Positions 42,828-50,787 of a stretch of DNA of 64,000 nt are shown one piece after another. Location: contig CP016490.1 in the NCBI GenBank assembly GCA_002966495.1, positions 1,054,001 to 1,118,000 on the forward strand, written 5' to 3'. Position numbers and translations under genes: made by a program. Position 1 is the first letter of the stretch. Every line of letters begins with the position of its first letter. The notes beneath the pieces were generated by a model, which made no database searches, was not told the DNA's origin, and saw only the letters and a program-made list of their open reading frames with translations. Origin of the DNA: Halomonas sp. GFAJ-1 (GTDB taxonomy: Bacteria > Pseudomonadota > Gammaproteobacteria > Pseudomonadales > Halomonadaceae).

Positions 42828-43727
42828 TCAGGCAGCTTCACCCGACTCCTCCAGTTGACGATAATACGTCCTTTCTCGTTCTGCTGGTGGAACGTTTCCG
42901 ATGGGTTCCAGTAGTCGGCGATTGTTGAACCAGTCAACCCACTCCAGCGTGGCATACTCAACGGCACCCAGCCCTCTCCATGGGCCACGATGATGGATCA
43001 CCTCCGTTTTGAACAAGCCGATTATGGTCTCGGCCAGCGCATTGTCGTAGGAGTCGCCGGTGGTGCCGACTGAGGCATTGATACCCTCGTCAGCCATACG
43101 CTCGGTGTAGCGGATCGAGAGATATTGGCTTCCCCTATCACTATGGTGGATCAACCCTTGTCTGTGTTTTCGTGCCCACAGAGCTTGCTCCAGAGCGTCC
43201 AGCACCAGTGCCGTTTTCATCGACGTCGCTACACGCCAACCCACGATACAGCGTGCATAAACATCGATAACGAAAGCAACGTAAACGAAGCCAGACCAGG
43301 TAGCGACATACGTAAAATCGGCCACCCAAAGCTGATTAGGACGCATGGCCGTAAAGTCGCGTTTCACTAAATCAGGTGCTCGTTTCTGGCCGGGATCACT
43401 GATCGTCGTGAAAGGGCGTTGGCCTCGCACTACGCCGCGAATTCCCAGGCGTCGCATGAGTCGTTCTACGGTGCAGCGAGCAATATTAACGCCCTCACGG
43501 CGGAGTTGCCGCCAGACCTTACGAGCACCGTAGACGCAGAAATTTTCTTCCCACACTCGCTGAATCTCAGCGGTAAGAAGCGCATCCTGCCGATATCGAT
43601 CTGCCCGCCGCTCAGGATCGGTCTCAAGTGCCTTGTGGTGGTAATACGTCGATGGGGCGATTGGCAGCTGGCTACAAATCGACTCGACCCCGAACTGAGC
43701 ACGATGCTCGTCGATAAATGACACCAT
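42828..43727 (-). CDS. IS3-family transposase OrfB (DDE integrase)
   Basis: 299 residues. HTH_21-like N-terminal part (VYGARKVWRQLRREG), then the rve catalytic core with DDE residues in VADFTYVAT, HSDRGSQYLS and DNALAETIIGLFKTEVI. The ATG overlaps the orfA stop (TGATG). A TTTTTTC run near the end of orfA may allow frameshifting to a fused OrfAB transposase, as in other IS3 elements. Confidence 0.95.
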   Translation of the reverse strand: MVSFIDEHRAQFGVESICSQLPIAPSTYYHHKALETDPERRADRYRQDALLTAEIQRVWEENFCVYGARKVWRQLRREGVNIARCTVERLMRRLGIRGVVRGQRPFTTISDPGQKRAPDLVKRDFTAMRPNQLWVADFTYVATWSGFVYVAFVIDVYARCIVGWRVATSMKTALVLDALEQALWARKHRQGLIHHSDRGSQYLSIRYTERMADEGINASVGTTGDSYDNALAETIIGLFKTEVIHHRGPWRGLGAVEYATLEWVDWFNNRRLLEPIGNVPPAERERTYYRQLEESGEAA

Positions 43728-44044
43728 CAGTTGGGTTTGCGGTCGAGCTCCGCCTGGGCGAAAAAAGCAGCCGCCTTACGGAGAATTTCATTGGCGCGCT
43801 TCAATTCGACGTTTTCACGCTCTAGCTGCTTGAGTCGTTCATTTTCAGGCAGGTTAACCGAGCTATCTTCCTGCATGAGTTCTGAGCGTTTGCACCAGGC
43901 TCTTAAGGTCTCTGGTGTACAGCCAAACTTGCTGGCAATGGAGCAGATCGCCGCCCACTTGGACGGGTATTCGCCTTGCTGTTCAAGGACTAATCGAACA
44001 GCTCGCTCCCGGACTTCTGGGGAATATCGTTTTGGTGAGTTCAT
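43727..44044 (-). CDS. IS3-family transposase OrfA
   Basis: 105 residues. Helix-turn-helix of the IS3/HTH_Tnp_1 type (YSPEVRERAVRLVLEQQGEYPSKWAAICSIASKFGCTPETLRAWCKR), then a leucine-zipper-like helix (LKQLERENVELKRANEILRKAAAFF) used for multimer formation. It binds the inverted repeats. Intact. Confidence 0.94.
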   Translation of the reverse strand: MNSPKRYSPEVRERAVRLVLEQQGEYPSKWAAICSIASKFGCTPETLRAWCKRSELMQEDSSVNLPENERLKQLERENVELKRANEILRKAAAFFAQAELDRKPN

Positions 44045-44299
44045 AACTCCATCCTCTCAAGATATGGAGTCTCCGGTAAAGCCGGGGCGGTTCAGCCCAC
44101 GTTCAAGCGCGCCCTTTCCTGCTGTTCTGTATTGTGCAGTTTCTATTAATGACGATTAACCCAACATCTACTTGGTGGTCTCGTCTAACAGATTTGCTGG
44201 ACAGTTTTCCAGATCTGAATGAGGCAGGCCTAAATCTACAAGGCATGGGAGTAATAGAAGGTTGGCTGCAGTGGGAATGGCCAGAACAGCAATAAAAAA

Positions 44300-44341
44300 C
44301 CCCTAAGCAATGTTACTGCGTAGCAGTCTCACCGATAGGGG
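44300..44341. terminator. Hairpin after the abi remnant
   Basis: Outer stem CCCCTA / TAGGGG encloses an inner hairpin ACTGC-GTA-GCAGT. It lies 5 bp after the original abi stop codon, preceded by A6 on the left, so it is the likely end of the hsdRMS-abi transcript. 44342-44569 shows nothing firm. Confidence 0.5.
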
Positions 44342-44569
44342 CCGTGTTGGAACTGACTATAGCCCCCTTATGGGTTGCTATCAATGGGTTTTATATATCC
44401 ATGTAGAATAAAAGAAACGTGATAGTCATCGAACAAGGCACCTGAAAACTGGCTGGGGTATCAATCCAGTAACACCCTCTTCGCTAACGACGCTTTGTAC
44501 GCGGCGTTCCTGTTTAAAGTCATCCAAGGTGCTGAAGAAACAGTGACCTGCGCCATGTCATATCACAAC

Positions 44570-45418
44570 CTAAGCCACAGGGAGTGACTCGTCGCTCCCC
44601 CAATCTGCCCAAGAGCCGTCGTACAGCGATAGCTGATGGTAGCCCGCCAGTTCGGCGGCCAGCAGAATAATGCAGGCGGTGATGCCCGAGCCGCAGGAAA
44701 ACACCAGTTGGGGTTCACTGTTGGAGTGAAGGGGAGGCGCAAGCGTGACAAAGAGTGCCTTCAGTTCGCTAACCGGTTTAAAACGGTGCCCCTCTAGCAC
44801 CTCGGTAAACGGCAGGTTGTGGGAGTTGGGGATATGACCACTGCGCACCCCAGGGCGTGGTTCAGGCACCTGTGCCAGAAAACGTGAACGTGATCGGGCA
44901 TCAACAACGGTGACTTGGCTGTCGTCTAGGTGTTGCAGCACGTAGGCTGAGTTTCGCACCCAGCGATGGTCAAGGTTGGCGACGAATTGGCTGGGCGTGG
45001 CGGTCGTTTCCGCGATGGTAGAAACAACGTCCCGCTTTTCGGCTAGCCACTGTGGCAGCCCTCCATCCAAAACAAAAACGTGCTGCACGCCCATGGCGCG
45101 GAAAATCCACCAAGCCCTGGGTGCCGAATAGATGCCTTGGTTATCGTAGAGTACGACGAGGCTTTCAGCCGTAATGCCTAGCCGTTGAGCTTCCTTAGTG
45201 ACTTGTTCCTCTGTTGGAAAGGCGTGGGTCTGAGAAGATTCTGTGTCACAAAGCACACCTTCAAGATCGATCTGGCGACTACCCGGTATCCATATTGGGC
45301 GATCATAAACGATAGGCTCTTTACCAATCACCGTTGCCATGCTCGCATCGATCAGCACTAACCGTTCGTTGTTTAGGTTGTCTTGCAGCCATTGGGTCGT
45401 CACAAGGGGGGATGGCAT
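44570..45418 (-). CDS. sseA: Rhodanese-type sulfurtransferase (3-mercaptopyruvate sulfurtransferase-like)
   Basis: 282 residues, two rhodanese domains. The active-site loop of the second domain is CGSGITA with Cys242; the CG[S/T]G[I/V]TA form is characteristic of 3-mercaptopyruvate sulfurtransferases rather than thiosulfate rhodaneses. RPIWIPGSRQIDLEG and GHIPNSHNLPF mark the two domains. It transfers sulfane sulfur to thiol or cyanide acceptors. It lies between the defence region and the carbohydrate-type regulator and may serve the sulfide genes at 52-59 kb. Confidence 0.9.
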   Translation of the reverse strand: MPSPLVTTQWLQDNLNNERLVLIDASMATVIGKEPIVYDRPIWIPGSRQIDLEGVLCDTESSQTHAFPTEEQVTKEAQRLGITAESLVVLYDNQGIYSAPRAWWIFRAMGVQHVFVLDGGLPQWLAEKRDVVSTIAETTATPSQFVANLDHRWVRNSAYVLQHLDDSQVTVVDARSRSRFLAQVPEPRPGVRSGHIPNSHNLPFTEVLEGHRFKPVSELKALFVTLAPPLHSNSEPQLVFSCGSGITACIILLAAELAGYHQLSLYDGSWADWGSDESLPVA

Positions 45419-45476
45419 GGTGTTCTCCGGTTATAGGCTTGCAGTTTGTGTGATTCTAGCGATAAGCAGCTGTGTG

Positions 45477-45614
45477 CTACAGGGCCTCCACTTCAAACGC
45501 CACAATTTGCCGCTGAGCGCTGGAGAATTCCACGCCAATTAAGTGAATCGGCTTGCCGCTGGCATGGTGTTTGTCGGCATAGCCTTTGGCGTTGACCTGC
45601 TTTACTGCTTTGCC
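45477..45614 (-). pseudogene. 3' remnant of a second AAA-ATPase/nuclease gene
   Basis: 45 codons plus stop: GKAVKQVNAKGYADKHHASG, then KPIHLIGVEFSSAQRQ and IVAFEVEAL. It aligns without gaps to the last 46 codons of the gene at 34010-35578, at both DNA and protein level, then similarity stops abruptly. It shows that a paralogue was once present here and was lost, or that the fragment was carried along with a rearrangement. No product expected. Confidence 0.88.
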
Positions 45615-45686
45615 AACGTGACGCCTGCAATACGGATAGCGTTGTCATTTGTTGTTGCCCGATACATTTCCAGCATCCATGATGTA

Positions 45687-45702
45687 TGAAACTGAGGTTT
45701 CA
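45687..45702. promoter_or_regulatory. Palindrome just before rpiR-type gene (possible operator)
   Basis: TGAAAC-TGAG-GTTTCA, a perfect 6-bp dyad 10 bp upstream of the regulator's start codon. A related dyad lies upstream of the TRAP operon at 46695, supporting an autoregulatory operator. Confidence 0.55.
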
Positions 45703-45711
45703 GGACACATA

Positions 45712-46560
45712 ATGCCCCCGACAGCCAAAGAACGTTCTTTTCTGACCCGTGTGCGTAGCGCTCTCCCCACTCTCCATCCTGCCGAACGTCGGCTGGGTGA
45801 GTTTGTTTGTGACTTCCCGGGCGAATTAGCCAGCTACGATGCCCAGGAGCTCGCTAAGTTTGCCAACGTCTCTAAAGCGACTGTGTCACGTTTTGTGCGG
45901 CGGCTGGGCTACGAAAGCTATGAGGCCGCTCGAAAACATGTACGAGAAGAGCAAAGCACCGGCTCTAGGTTGTTTCTTCCTTCATCTGACAGCCGTATTG
46001 AAGAGCAATCGCTCACCAGCAATTTGGAGCTGGGTAAAGCCAATCTAGACCGAACATTCGCCACGATCACCCAGGCAGAAATCGACAGCGTAGCTCAAAC
46101 GATCCTCAGCGCTCGTAAAACGTGGGTCATCGGCTTTCGCGCCAGCCACCCTTTTGCAGATTACCTGCGTTGGCAATTAACCCAAGTGATCGAACACGTC
46201 GTCAGCTTGCCCGGTGGAGGCGAAACATTGGGCGAGCAATTGGTCAATTTCACCCCAGATGATTGTGTGATTCTATTTGGCCTGCGCCGCCGCGTGGCGC
46301 TGACTGAACAACTGCTTGCGCATGCCAAAGAGTGCGGCACTAAGCTGCTTTATATTACCGATGAAGGAGTGGACGCAGAACCTAATGCCACTTGGCACTT
46401 CCGTTGTCACACCCTGGCCACTGGGCCATTATTTAATCACACCGCCGTAATGGCGCTGTGCCACTTGCTTGTTATGCGCACGATTGAATTAGCAGGCGAA
46501 GCCTCTCGGTCTCGACTGCGCCGCATCGAAACGCTAAATGATCGTTTTGAAGAGCTTTAA
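45712..46560 (+). CDS. MurR/RpiR family transcriptional regulator
   Basis: About 282 residues. N-terminal RpiR helix-turn-helix (LHPAERRLGEFVCDFPGELASYDAQELAKFANVSKATVSRFVRRLGYESYEAARK), then a SIS domain (about 125-260: KTWVIGFRASHPFADYLRWQL and DCVILFGLRRR). Start at 45712 (MPPTAKERSF) is chosen for AGGA at 7 bp; earlier in-frame starts at 45649 or 45682 would place the palindrome inside the coding region. SIS domains often bind sugar phosphates, but regulators of this type also control non-sugar TRAP systems. Upstream of and on the same strand as a TRAP operon with a racemase-like gene. Confidence 0.9.
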   Translation: MPPTAKERSFLTRVRSALPTLHPAERRLGEFVCDFPGELASYDAQELAKFANVSKATVSRFVRRLGYESYEAARKHVREEQSTGSRLFLPSSDSRIEEQSLTSNLELGKANLDRTFATITQAEIDSVAQTILSARKTWVIGFRASHPFADYLRWQLTQVIEHVVSLPGGGETLGEQLVNFTPDDCVILFGLRRRVALTEQLLAHAKECGTKLLYITDEGVDAEPNATWHFRCHTLATGPLFNHTAVMALCHLLVMRTIELAGEASRSRLRRIETLNDRFEEL

Positions 46561-46694
46561 CGTTACGGAAAAGGTGTTCACAAGCACCTAGATAGCGCAT
46601 AGCACTCCCTTCTTGCACTCTCTGTGTGCACTTTCGTAACACCTCCACGCACTTTTTTATGCGCAGTACATCAGGTAGTTAATTGATTTTAATG

Positions 46695-46710
46695 TGAAAC
46701 TACAGTTTCT
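46695..46710. promoter_or_regulatory. Palindrome upstream of TRAP operon (possible RpiR operator)
   Basis: TGAAAC-TACA-GTTTCT shares the GAAAC-N4-GTTTC core with the dyad at 45687-45702. It lies in an AT-rich promoter-like region with TATAGT at 46715-46720, so binding would block transcription. Inference from shared pattern. Confidence 0.55.
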
Positions 46711-46833
46711 TAATTATAGTGGCATGAAATATGGATCTACTTTTGAAGCGTGGCACAACATACAGTCAGTCGTCCAAATTCATGAGTGCCACACCGCTGA
46801 GAAACCATAAGACCGCCCAATAGGAAACTCATC

Positions 46834-47871
46834 ATGTTAAAGCGCACCGCACTCATTACCGCCATTTCAACCGCCTTATTACTACCCGTCGCCCATGCAG
46901 ACACACTTTCTCTGAGAGTGCTAGGACAGCCTGCAGGCTCTGGGTTGATCGCGCAAAATAAAGAGCAACCTTTCTTTGAAGCCCTTGCCGAACATAGCGG
47001 CATGGATGTGTCTGTTCAGTATATTCCGGTTGATGTTGCCGGCATCCCCGATACGGATGGCCTGCGCGTACTGAACTCAGGTTTGTTCGACATTGTTTCG
47101 CTGCGCGGACCACAGGTGAGCCGAGATGAGCCTTCCATTTTAGGCCTGGATTTGGTCGGCCTTAATACTAGCTTTGAAGCCGGGCGTAATAACGTCGATG
47201 CGTTTTACGATTATGTTGACTCCCGCCTACAAGAACGCTTTAACGCCAAACTGTTAGGTGTATGGCCAGCAGGCCCTCAGGTCATTTTCTGCAATAAAGA
47301 CATCACCGGTCTAGACGATCTGCGGGGGTTACGAGTTCGTGTGGGCGACCAAAGCGCAGCTAATTTTATTGGTGAGCTTGGCGCGACCGGCATCTCTATG
47401 CCTTTCGGTGATGTTCAGCAAGCGCTTTCCCGTGGCGTTGTGGACTGTGCGATTACGGGTCCCGCTTCCGCTAACTCCGGTGGCTGGCCTGAAGCAACAA
47501 GCACGGTGCTGCCGATTGCACTACAGCTCGCCATCAATGGCTATGCCATCAATATGAACACCTGGAATCGCTTATCTGCTGAGCAGCAGACCCAGCTTGA
47601 AGAGGCAATCGCCAAGCTCAGTGACGATGTTTGGCAATACTCTGAAGCGTTGTATGAAGACGCTATGCGCTGCAACGCGGGCGAATCCCCCTGTGAGTTT
47701 GGAACCTCATACTCACTTAGCGAAGTGCCTGTATCAGACGCTGATCTAGCGACCGTCACGGCGGCTGTTGAAGAGGTCTCGCTACCTCTCTGGGCTCGCC
47801 AGTGCAACGCCGTTGCTGCTGATTGTGAAGCCGCTTGGCGTGACACCGTTGGCGCTCAGTTAGGCTTATAA
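46834..47871 (+). CDS. TRAP transporter substrate-binding protein DctP
   Basis: 345 residues with signal peptide (LKRTALITAISTALLLPVAHA). DctP family: GLRVRVGDQSAANFIGELGATGISMPFGDVQQALSRGVVDCAITGPASAN contains the conserved arginine and the TxxxxALxxGxVD-type motif. It is distant from the two DctP proteins at 25-30 kb. Four or five cysteines in the last third are unusual for the family and may form disulfides. The ligand is unknown; the racemase-like gene in the operon hints at an amino or hydroxy acid. Confidence 0.9.
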   Translation: MLKRTALITAISTALLLPVAHADTLSLRVLGQPAGSGLIAQNKEQPFFEALAEHSGMDVSVQYIPVDVAGIPDTDGLRVLNSGLFDIVSLRGPQVSRDEPSILGLDLVGLNTSFEAGRNNVDAFYDYVDSRLQERFNAKLLGVWPAGPQVIFCNKDITGLDDLRGLRVRVGDQSAANFIGELGATGISMPFGDVQQALSRGVVDCAITGPASANSGGWPEATSTVLPIALQLAINGYAINMNTWNRLSAEQQTQLEEAIAKLSDDVWQYSEALYEDAMRCNAGESPCEFGTSYSLSEVPVSDADLATVTAAVEEVSLPLWARQCNAVAADCEAAWRDTVGAQLGL

Positions 47872-47888
47872 AGCAATAGGAGAGGAAT

Positions 47889-48458
47889 ATGACCACTTAC
47901 TCTCGAATTCTTGGGATCATTTTTGGCAGCATGATGTTATTGCTGGCGTTACTGATTACCCTCGAAACACTCATCCGTAAGTTCTTCTCTTTGTCACTAG
48001 GGGGTGTCGATGAACTCGGTGGCTACGCCATTGCCATTGCGGCACCGCTAGCTTTCTGTGTTGCGATGGTTGAGCAATCGCATATTCGTATTAACTTGTT
48101 GCACATGCGCCTCCCCACTGCCACTCAGGCGGTTCTCAATGCACTGGCAGCCCTTTCACTAGGGCTGTTAGCAGCATTTTTACTCTATTTCACCGTGCAG
48201 ACCGTGCTGGATACCCAGCTGTACCGCTCCATTGCGCAAACGCCTTGGGCGACGCCACTGATCTATCCTCAGTCCGTTTGGCTAATCGCCATGACAGCCT
48301 TTAGCGTGGCGGCGGCATTGCTCTCAGTGAAAGCGCTATTACTGCTCTTAAAACGTGACTGGAAAACGCTAAACCGCCAATTCGGCCCAAGCTCAGCAAC
48401 CGATGAGTTAGAGGCAGAACTGGCCGACCTTGAACAGCGTGAAGGAGGAAAGCTATGA
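47889..48458 (+). CDS. TRAP transporter small permease DctQ
   Basis: 189 residues, four hydrophobic segments, with GGVDELGGYAIAIAAPLAFCVAMVEQSHIRINLL near residue 38. A charged C-terminal tail (ELEAELADLEQREGGK) follows the last helix. AGGAGAGG precedes the ATG; it overlaps dctM by 4 bp. Confidence 0.9.
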   Translation: MTTYSRILGIIFGSMMLLLALLITLETLIRKFFSLSLGGVDELGGYAIAIAAPLAFCVAMVEQSHIRINLLHMRLPTATQAVLNALAALSLGLLAAFLLYFTVQTVLDTQLYRSIAQTPWATPLIYPQSVWLIAMTAFSVAAALLSVKALLLLLKRDWKTLNRQFGPSSATDELEAELADLEQREGGKL

Positions 48459-49759
48459 GCATCCCCTTGATTGTAGGCGCATTTTTAGCCATGCTCGCGC
48501 TGATGCTGCTAAGCTTGCCAGTTGCTGTTTCCATTCTGTTTGTGGGGGTGCTGGGCGGCTATCTGATGTATGGCATGCCCCTTGTGGACATGATGGGCGG
48601 CGTCGTTTGGAGCAGTTTAAATAGCCCCTCCATGCTTGCGATACCCCTGTTTATGCTGCTTGGAGAGTTGTTGCTGCGAGGTGGTATCGCGGACCGCATG
48701 TATGCCGCACTGGCCGTTTGGTTTAACAAACTTCCTGGCGGCTTACTGCATACCAACATTGCCACTTGCACACTTTTCTCGGCGACCTCTGGTTCATCCG
48801 TGGCGACCGCTGCCACCGTGGGCACCATTGCACTCCCTGCGTTAAATCAGTACCGCTACCCAATACGGCCTTCACTCGGCTCTTTGGCCGCTGGCGGTAC
48901 GCTCGGCATTCTGATCCCCCCTAGCATTAACCTGCTGGTATATGGGCAATTGGCCAATACCTCTGTTAGTCAGCTGTTTGCAGCAGGCCTGGTTCCAGGC
49001 ATTACCTTGGCACTTCTATTCTCCATATACCTGTTTATTGCCCACGGCAAGGCAGGCAACTCATCACTGGTAGAAGTTGACGTTTCGCTACAAGAGAAAC
49101 TCTCACTTTCCAAGCACCTTATTCCGCCGGTGGTCATTTTTGGCGTGGTGATGGGAAGTATCTATGGCGGCCTAGCGACCCCTACAGAGTCAGCCGCCAT
49201 TGGTGTGGTCATTGCGTTAGGGTTTATCATTGGCGGGGGCAAAATGAGTATCGATCTTCTCATTCACTGCTCTCTCCAAGCAGCTAAAACGTCGGGCATG
49301 GTGATCATCGTGCTGATGTGTGCGCTGCTGCTTAATGTCACCATCTCGATGTTGGGCGTTACCCAAGCGCTGACTCAATGGGTTGCATCTTTTGGGCTTA
49401 GCGCTGTCGGCCTGTTGCTCGTACTGCTGGTGTTCTACGTGATACTTGGCACCTTTATGGATGCCATGTCGATGCTGGTGCTCACCGTACCCATTACCGT
49501 ACCGATGGTGATGGCTGTGGGCATTGACCCCATCTGGTTTGGCATTTTTATCGTCTTAATGTGCGAGATTGCCCTTATCACCCCTCCCGTCGGCATGAAT
49601 CTGTTTGTGGTTCAGGGCGTGCGCAAAGATGGTGGCAGCTTTAATGATGTTATTTGGGGGTCGATGCCCTTTGTTGCCATTATGGCACTGTTTACGCTCG
49701 CTATTATGGTATGGCCAAACATTGTTATGTGGCTTCCTGACCTGCTGGCGGGGCGCTAA
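48455..49759 (+). CDS. TRAP transporter large permease DctM
   Basis: 434 residues, about 12 hydrophobic segments. Signatures: PSMLAIPLFMLLGELLLRGGIADRMY, FSATSGSSVATAATVGTIALPAL and LGILIPPSINLLVYG. GAAGGAGG gives the ribosome site inside dctQ. Stop and the next start share one base (TAATG). Confidence 0.94.
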   Translation: MSIPLIVGAFLAMLALMLLSLPVAVSILFVGVLGGYLMYGMPLVDMMGGVVWSSLNSPSMLAIPLFMLLGELLLRGGIADRMYAALAVWFNKLPGGLLHTNIATCTLFSATSGSSVATAATVGTIALPALNQYRYPIRPSLGSLAAGGTLGILIPPSINLLVYGQLANTSVSQLFAAGLVPGITLALLFSIYLFIAHGKAGNSSLVEVDVSLQEKLSLSKHLIPPVVIFGVVMGSIYGGLATPTESAAIGVVIALGFIIGGGKMSIDLLIHCSLQAAKTSGMVIIVLMCALLLNVTISMLGVTQALTQWVASFGLSAVGLLLVLLVFYVILGTFMDAMSMLVLTVPITVPMVMAVGIDPIWFGIFIVLMCEIALITPPVGMNLFVVQGVRKDGGSFNDVIWGSMPFVAIMALFTLAIMVWPNIVMWLPDLLAGR

Positions 49760-50448
49760 TGACTCCTCACATGCACTCATCGGAAAAAATAGCGCGTATC
49801 TTAATTATTAACCCTAATACGAACGCTAATGTCACACACAGTATTCGACAGTTAATCTCCCGTATTACCCCCGCGGGCACCATCACGAAAGTGACCAGCC
49901 CAGCTCACGGCCCCTACGCGATTGAGAACGAACAGCATAAAGAGGAGGCGACTCAACACGTACTAACATTGATTGAACAACACAGTGCAGCGAGCTTTGA
50001 TGGATACATCATGGCCTGCTTTGATGATATTGCTATCCCAGAAGCACGATCAATCACCCAAGCTCCGGTCATCAGTTTGGCAGAAGCGGGCATGCGTTCT
50101 GCAGCGGCCAGCGGGGGCCTGTTTACCGTGATCACGACGTTTGAAGAGGCCGTGCCCACCATTGAGAAGCTGAGCGCCGCCTATGGGTTAAATAAACGCT
50201 GCCGTGTTGTTGCCACAGGCATCGGTGTTTCTGACACTGCCGCGCAAACTAAGCAAGCCGAAGCCCAGCTACACGAAGCGATTCAAGAGGCAATCCGACG
50301 AGAGTCGACCGCTATTGTATTGGGCTCAGGGGCGTTTGCAGGGCGTGCAATGGCACTGCAAAAACGATACGGCATTAAAATCAGCGATGGTTTCACTGAA
50401 GCGCTAGATTACACGCTTCACAATCTACAACTCCAAAAGCGAGCCTAA
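49759..50448 (+). CDS. Asp/Glu/hydantoin racemase-like enzyme with one catalytic Cys missing
   Basis: 229 residues, racemase superfamily (PF01177 type). N-terminal INPNTNANVTHSI is typical of hydantoin/allantoin racemases; the first catalytic cysteine is present as Cys87 in ACFDD. The second, usually in LGCAGM, is replaced: LGSGAFAG with Ser190. Relatives with a single cysteine catalyse decarboxylation or isomerisation (arylmalonate decarboxylase, maleate isomerase), though those retain other arrangements. So the reaction may differ from racemisation. Last gene of the TRAP operon, overlapping dctM by 1 bp; it probably acts on the imported compound. ATG at 49771 is an alternative start. Confidence 0.82.
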   Translation: MTPHMHSSEKIARILIINPNTNANVTHSIRQLISRITPAGTITKVTSPAHGPYAIENEQHKEEATQHVLTLIEQHSAASFDGYIMACFDDIAIPEARSITQAPVISLAEAGMRSAAASGGLFTVITTFEEAVPTIEKLSAAYGLNKRCRVVATGIGVSDTAAQTKQAEAQLHEAIQEAIRRESTAIVLGSGAFAGRAMALQKRYGIKISDGFTEALDYTLHNLQLQKRA

Positions 50449-50452
50449 TGTT

Positions 50453-50481
50453 GGGTGCCCGCGCCACTAGCGGGCATACCC
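50453..50481 (+). terminator. Hairpin after the racemase-like gene
   Basis: Stem GGGT-GCCCGC / GCGGGC-AT-ACCC with a 2-nt bulge, 4 bp after the stop; no T-tract. Probable 3' end of the TRAP operon mRNA. Confidence 0.5.
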
Positions 50482-50586
50482 CACTTATGTTTTTGCATCA
50501 TCAGAGCTTGCAGCCGGGGAGGGGCCTTATACGCGCGACCCCCGGGCGTTGTGCGCTCAAATGCAGCAGAGCACGCCAATAGAGTT

Positions 50587-50787
50587 TTATAGCATCATCC
50601 AAACAACTAGCCCTCCCGATATTACCCACACAAACAATACTGAACACACTATCGGGTGCTTAGCTATCCTTAGCAGAGAAGACCAGGGATAGGAGGCCCG
50701 AGAAGATGCCATGAAAGCCAAAAAAGTTACTGCCAATAGCACCAAGAAAAAAGACGAGAGCGAGTAGAACAGTATCGCAAAGCGCAT
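50587..50787 (-). CDS. Possible small two-helix membrane protein
   Basis: 66 residues if started at the second ATG (50787), which has TAGGA at 6-bp spacing. Two hydrophobic stretches (FAILFYSLSSFFLVLLAVTFLAFMA and IVCSVLFVWVISGGLVVWMML) around a short polar loop. Not recognised. It stands alone in an otherwise empty 0.85-kb gap; could also be a remnant. Confidence 0.4.
   Translation of the reverse strand: MRFAILFYSLSSFFLVLLAVTFLAFMASSRASYPWSSLLRIAKHPIVCSVLFVWVISGGLVVWMML

Larger units (their letters stand above)
42785..44098 (-). mobile_element. IS3-family insertion sequence with 4-bp target duplication
   Basis: Element proper is 42789-44094 (1306 bp). Terminal inverted repeats start TGAACCGCCCCGG at both ends and match over about 26 bp with four differences. 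Both sides are flanked by GCCC (42785-42788 and 44095-44098), the target-site duplication. It carries orfA and orfB on the minus strand, both intact. Complete and probably still able to move. Confidence 0.94.
41972..44295 (+). pseudogene. Abi_2-family (AbiD/F) abortive infection gene split by an IS3-family element
   Basis: Abortive-infection protein of the AbiD/AbiF type, fourth gene of the hsd operon. The 5' part (41972-42788, about 272 codons) has the family pattern LKDRGLTVTDDQRALAHLQRIGYYRLSGYWFAFR and IASEVWDFGTLSHLFGGM, then LRNVCAHHSRLWNR. The IS enters in codon frame at GCCC (42785-42788), so the present product ends with about 11 foreign residues coded by the IS end (NRPGYSGDRFV). 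Beyond the IS, 44099-44295 continues in the same frame: VQARPFLLFCIVQFLL, INPTSTWWSRLTDLLDSFPDL, WLQWEWPEQQ, stop. Joining the parts with one copy of GCCC restores a gene of about 338 codons. The truncated protein keeps the RNase-like core and might retain some activity. Confidence 0.85.

Noticed and set aside
44400..44569. Minus-strand stretch reading HCFFSTLDDFKQERRVQSVV
   Set aside because: Short, no start, opens right after a stop; no recognised family. Could be a remnant but unsupported.
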